Assembly: GCA_934196125.1 (NCBI GenBank)
Contig: CAKPVT010000011.1
Coordinates: 1 to 43,441 of the forward strand
Origin: an uncultured Streptococcus sp.
Lineage (GTDB): Bacteria > Bacillota > Bacilli > Lactobacillales > Streptococcaceae
Length of the DNA: 43,441 nucleotides
Reading direction: 5' to 3'
Positions 42,188 to 43,441 of this stretch are shown piece after piece. Position 1 is the stretch's first letter; the number at the start of each line of letters is the position of its first letter. The translations under genes and the position numbers were made by a program. The notes below the pieces were generated by a model. That model was given only the letters and a program-made list of their open reading frames with translations. It was not told the origin of the DNA and did no database searches.

Positions 42188-42390
42188 TGCAACTTTGGTC
42201 TTATTAGAATCATAACCTGAATTACGTGCTACCTTACGATAGATATCTACTAATGGTTTAAAATGATGAGCACTTGCTCCAATAACTGCATAAACGATTG
42301 GTAAACCTTTTTTAGCACTTTTAATAGTTGACTCAACATTACCACCAGTTGCAACCCAAATTGGAAAATTTTCCTGTACAGAACGGGGGG
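42175..42390 (-). pseudogene. Internal relic of a luciferase-like (LLM) flavin oxidoreductase
   Basis: The frame gives VQENFPIWVATGGNVESTIK, GLPIVYAVIGASAHHFKPLV and YRKVARNSGYDSNKTKVAAHF before a TAG at 42177-42175. This matches the middle of LLM class oxidoreductases. Both ends are missing: the left end runs into the AEC relic and the right end into the ISL3 relic. No start codon or ribosome site exists. Confidence 0.72.
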
Positions 42391-42394
42391 TAGA

Positions 42395-43048
42395 CAGGTT
42401 TATTATCTACAGATTAATCGGAATTAAAGACAAAAATATCACTTTAACTAAAGTTTTTCAACACGAGACACATATTGAGGTGCAAGCGACGCTTGATTAT
42501 ACACCACCTAAGTGCTCTCATTGCCATGGAGAACAAATCAAATACGACTTTCAAAAGCCTTCTAAGATTCCTTTTATTGAGATTGGTGGACTTCCTAGTC
42601 TTATTCGTTTGAAGAAGAGAAGATTTCAATGCAAAGACTGCCATAAAGTGACGGTTTCTGAGACCTCCCTTGTTCAGAAGAACTGTCAAATCTCTGAGCT
42701 AGTGAAGCAGAAAACGGCTCAACTCTTACTCAATCGAGAAGCTTTAACGCACATCGCTGAAAAACTTGCCATCTTTGCCTCAACTTAATCATCCTTTTAA
42801 AATAGCACTAACAACCTTCATTCGTTATCAGAAATACATCACTAATGCCATTAAGCTTCCCTATTCTAACGCTAAACTTGAAGCAACCAATAAACTCATC
42901 AAAGATATTAAACGTAATGCTTTTGGTTACAGGAACTTTGACAACTTTAAAAAACGCATTTACCTCGCTTTGAACAGCAAAAAAGCGAGAACATCATTTG
43001 TTCTCGCTAGAGCTTAACTTTGCCACCCACTACAGTTGACAAAGAGCC
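42395..43048 (+). mobile_element. ISL3-family element, internally deleted
   Basis: N-terminal transposase residues GIKDKNITLTKVFQHETHIE and the zinc-ribbon-like CSHCHGEQIKYD...CKDCHKVTVSE run to about 42770. The frame then jumps to the C-terminal ATNKLIKDIKRNAFGYRNF and ends LARA at 43017. Roughly 200 central residues, including catalytic Asp residues, are missing. The right inverted repeat (minus strand GGCTCTTTGTCAACTGTAG) ends at 43048; the left end and start codon are absent. It has the same orientation as the relic at 21552-21762. Confidence 0.88.
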
Positions 43049-43055
43049 GGTTAAC

Positions 43056-43103
43056 CTAAAAGGACCTAGCCCTGTGCAATACAGAACTAAGTCCTTAGCC
43101 TAA
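43056..43103 (-). terminator. Probable terminator of the LPXTG gene
   Basis: Minus strand: AAGGAC...CTGT and ACAG...GTCCTT pair in an interrupted stem ending in four T residues, about 40 bases after the surface-protein stop. Confidence 0.55.
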
Positions 43104-43143
43104 TCATTGGATATTTATTGTCCAACTTTTGGGAGTCAGTACA

Positions 43144-43441
43144 TCATTTAGTCTTTTTTCTACTAATGTAGATTCCTAAGATAGCTAAGATTCCTAGACC
43201 AATTATACTGAAAATTTGGGTATCTTTCTCACCAGTCGCTGGTAATTTTTTGGATCCTTTTTCTTTCTTACCTTGCTTATTATCAGATTTTTTATTTGAC
43301 TGACTTGGTGTTGATGACTCATCTGATGATGGTATTTTTACTGTATGAGTGTTTGTTACTGTAAAGTTTCCGTCGTTTCCGATTTCCACTTTATCTGTAT
43401 AACCGTTTGCTACATCTACTTCCTTGACTGTATATGCAATT
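43144..43441 (-). CDS. LPXTG surface protein with Cna-B domain, C-terminal fragment (5' end outside window)
   Basis: The visible 98 codons give the end of a Cna-B type domain (YTVKEVDVANGYTDKVEI, NFTVTNTH), a Ser/Lys-rich wall-spanning stretch, and a complete sorting signal. The sorting signal is LPATG, then FSIIGLGILAILGIYI, then RKKTK. Sortase would attach it to peptidoglycan; proteins with this layout are adhesins or pilin-like subunits. The gene continues beyond the right edge, so size, ligand and integrity are unknown. Confidence 0.9.
   Translation of the reverse strand, partial: IAYTVKEVDVANGYTDKVEIGNDGNFTVTNTHTVKIPSSDESSTPSQSNKKSDNKQGKKEKGSKKLPATGEKDTQIFSIIGLGILAILGIYISRKKTK

Noticed and set aside
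1..43441. CRISPR arrays, tRNA or rRNA genes, prophage
   Set aside because: No regularly spaced repeats, no cloverleaf-forming tRNA with TTCGA-type T-arm, no rRNA, and no phage structural or integrase genes were seen.

Overview
The window is low-GC Streptococcus chromosome, most likely from the S. bovis/equinus complex (S. gallolyticus, S. equinus and relatives). Evidence is the typical gene runs rnpA-yidC-jag, argG-argH, gltX-carbonic anhydrase-radA-dut and padC-padR, a streptococcal scRNA beside tadA, and two small RNAs whose promoters have the CiaR box layout. The species is inferred; the genus is well supported.

Layout. (1) 1-8.9 kb is accessory. It holds an EcoRI-type adenine methylase paired with a DUF262-HNH protein (a probable restriction-modification pair), an ABC-ATPase relic, rpmH, an ISLre2-type transposase, a RelB/RelE-like toxin-antitoxin pair, a probable 90-nt small RNA, decayed secreted or anchored protein genes, and an ABC transporter-LytTR-DUF3021 operon. 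(2) 9-25 kb is mainly housekeeping on the minus strand: jag, yidC, rnpA, argH, argG, a frameshifted MFS gene, gltX, a LURP-one protein, carbonic anhydrase, radA, a frameshifted cysteine hydrolase, dut, an ISL3 relic and queH. gpsA and galU follow on the plus strand. (3) 24.8-33.7 kb holds rhomboid protease, 5-formyl-THF cyclo-ligase, a CiaR-type sRNA, the acetyl-branch lysine genes (dapL and dapH) split by an unknown membrane protein gene, pgi, scRNA, tadA, an MBL hydrolase, bioY and a CHY zinc-finger relic. (4) 33.8-41.4 kb holds tgt, a DUF975 protein, perR, a dead padC with live-looking padR and operator, a CoA-binding protein and polA. (5) 41.5 kb to the end holds a second CiaR-type sRNA, then a graveyard (AEC transporter, luciferase-like oxidoreductase, ISL3 transposase), and the C-terminus of an LPXTG/Cna-B surface protein running off the window.

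The two csRNAs probably feed CiaRH control into translation of remote targets. argG is set up for ArgR control by an 18-bp palindrome overlapping its -10. padC/padR keeps a PadR operator although the enzyme is destroyed. tgt and queH both belong to queuosine tRNA modification. dapH and dapL act in the same lysine/diaminopimelate branch.

The most interesting unexplained elements are the methylase/DUF262-HNH pair, the four-TM protein inside the dap operon, the ABC-LytTR-DUF3021 unit with tandem upstream repeats, the long structured RNA-like spacer between argG and argH, and the 90-nt small RNA beside the toxin-antitoxin pair. At least seven genes are broken, so the strain shows marked gene decay. 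Two or three of the single frameshifts need checking against sequencing error.
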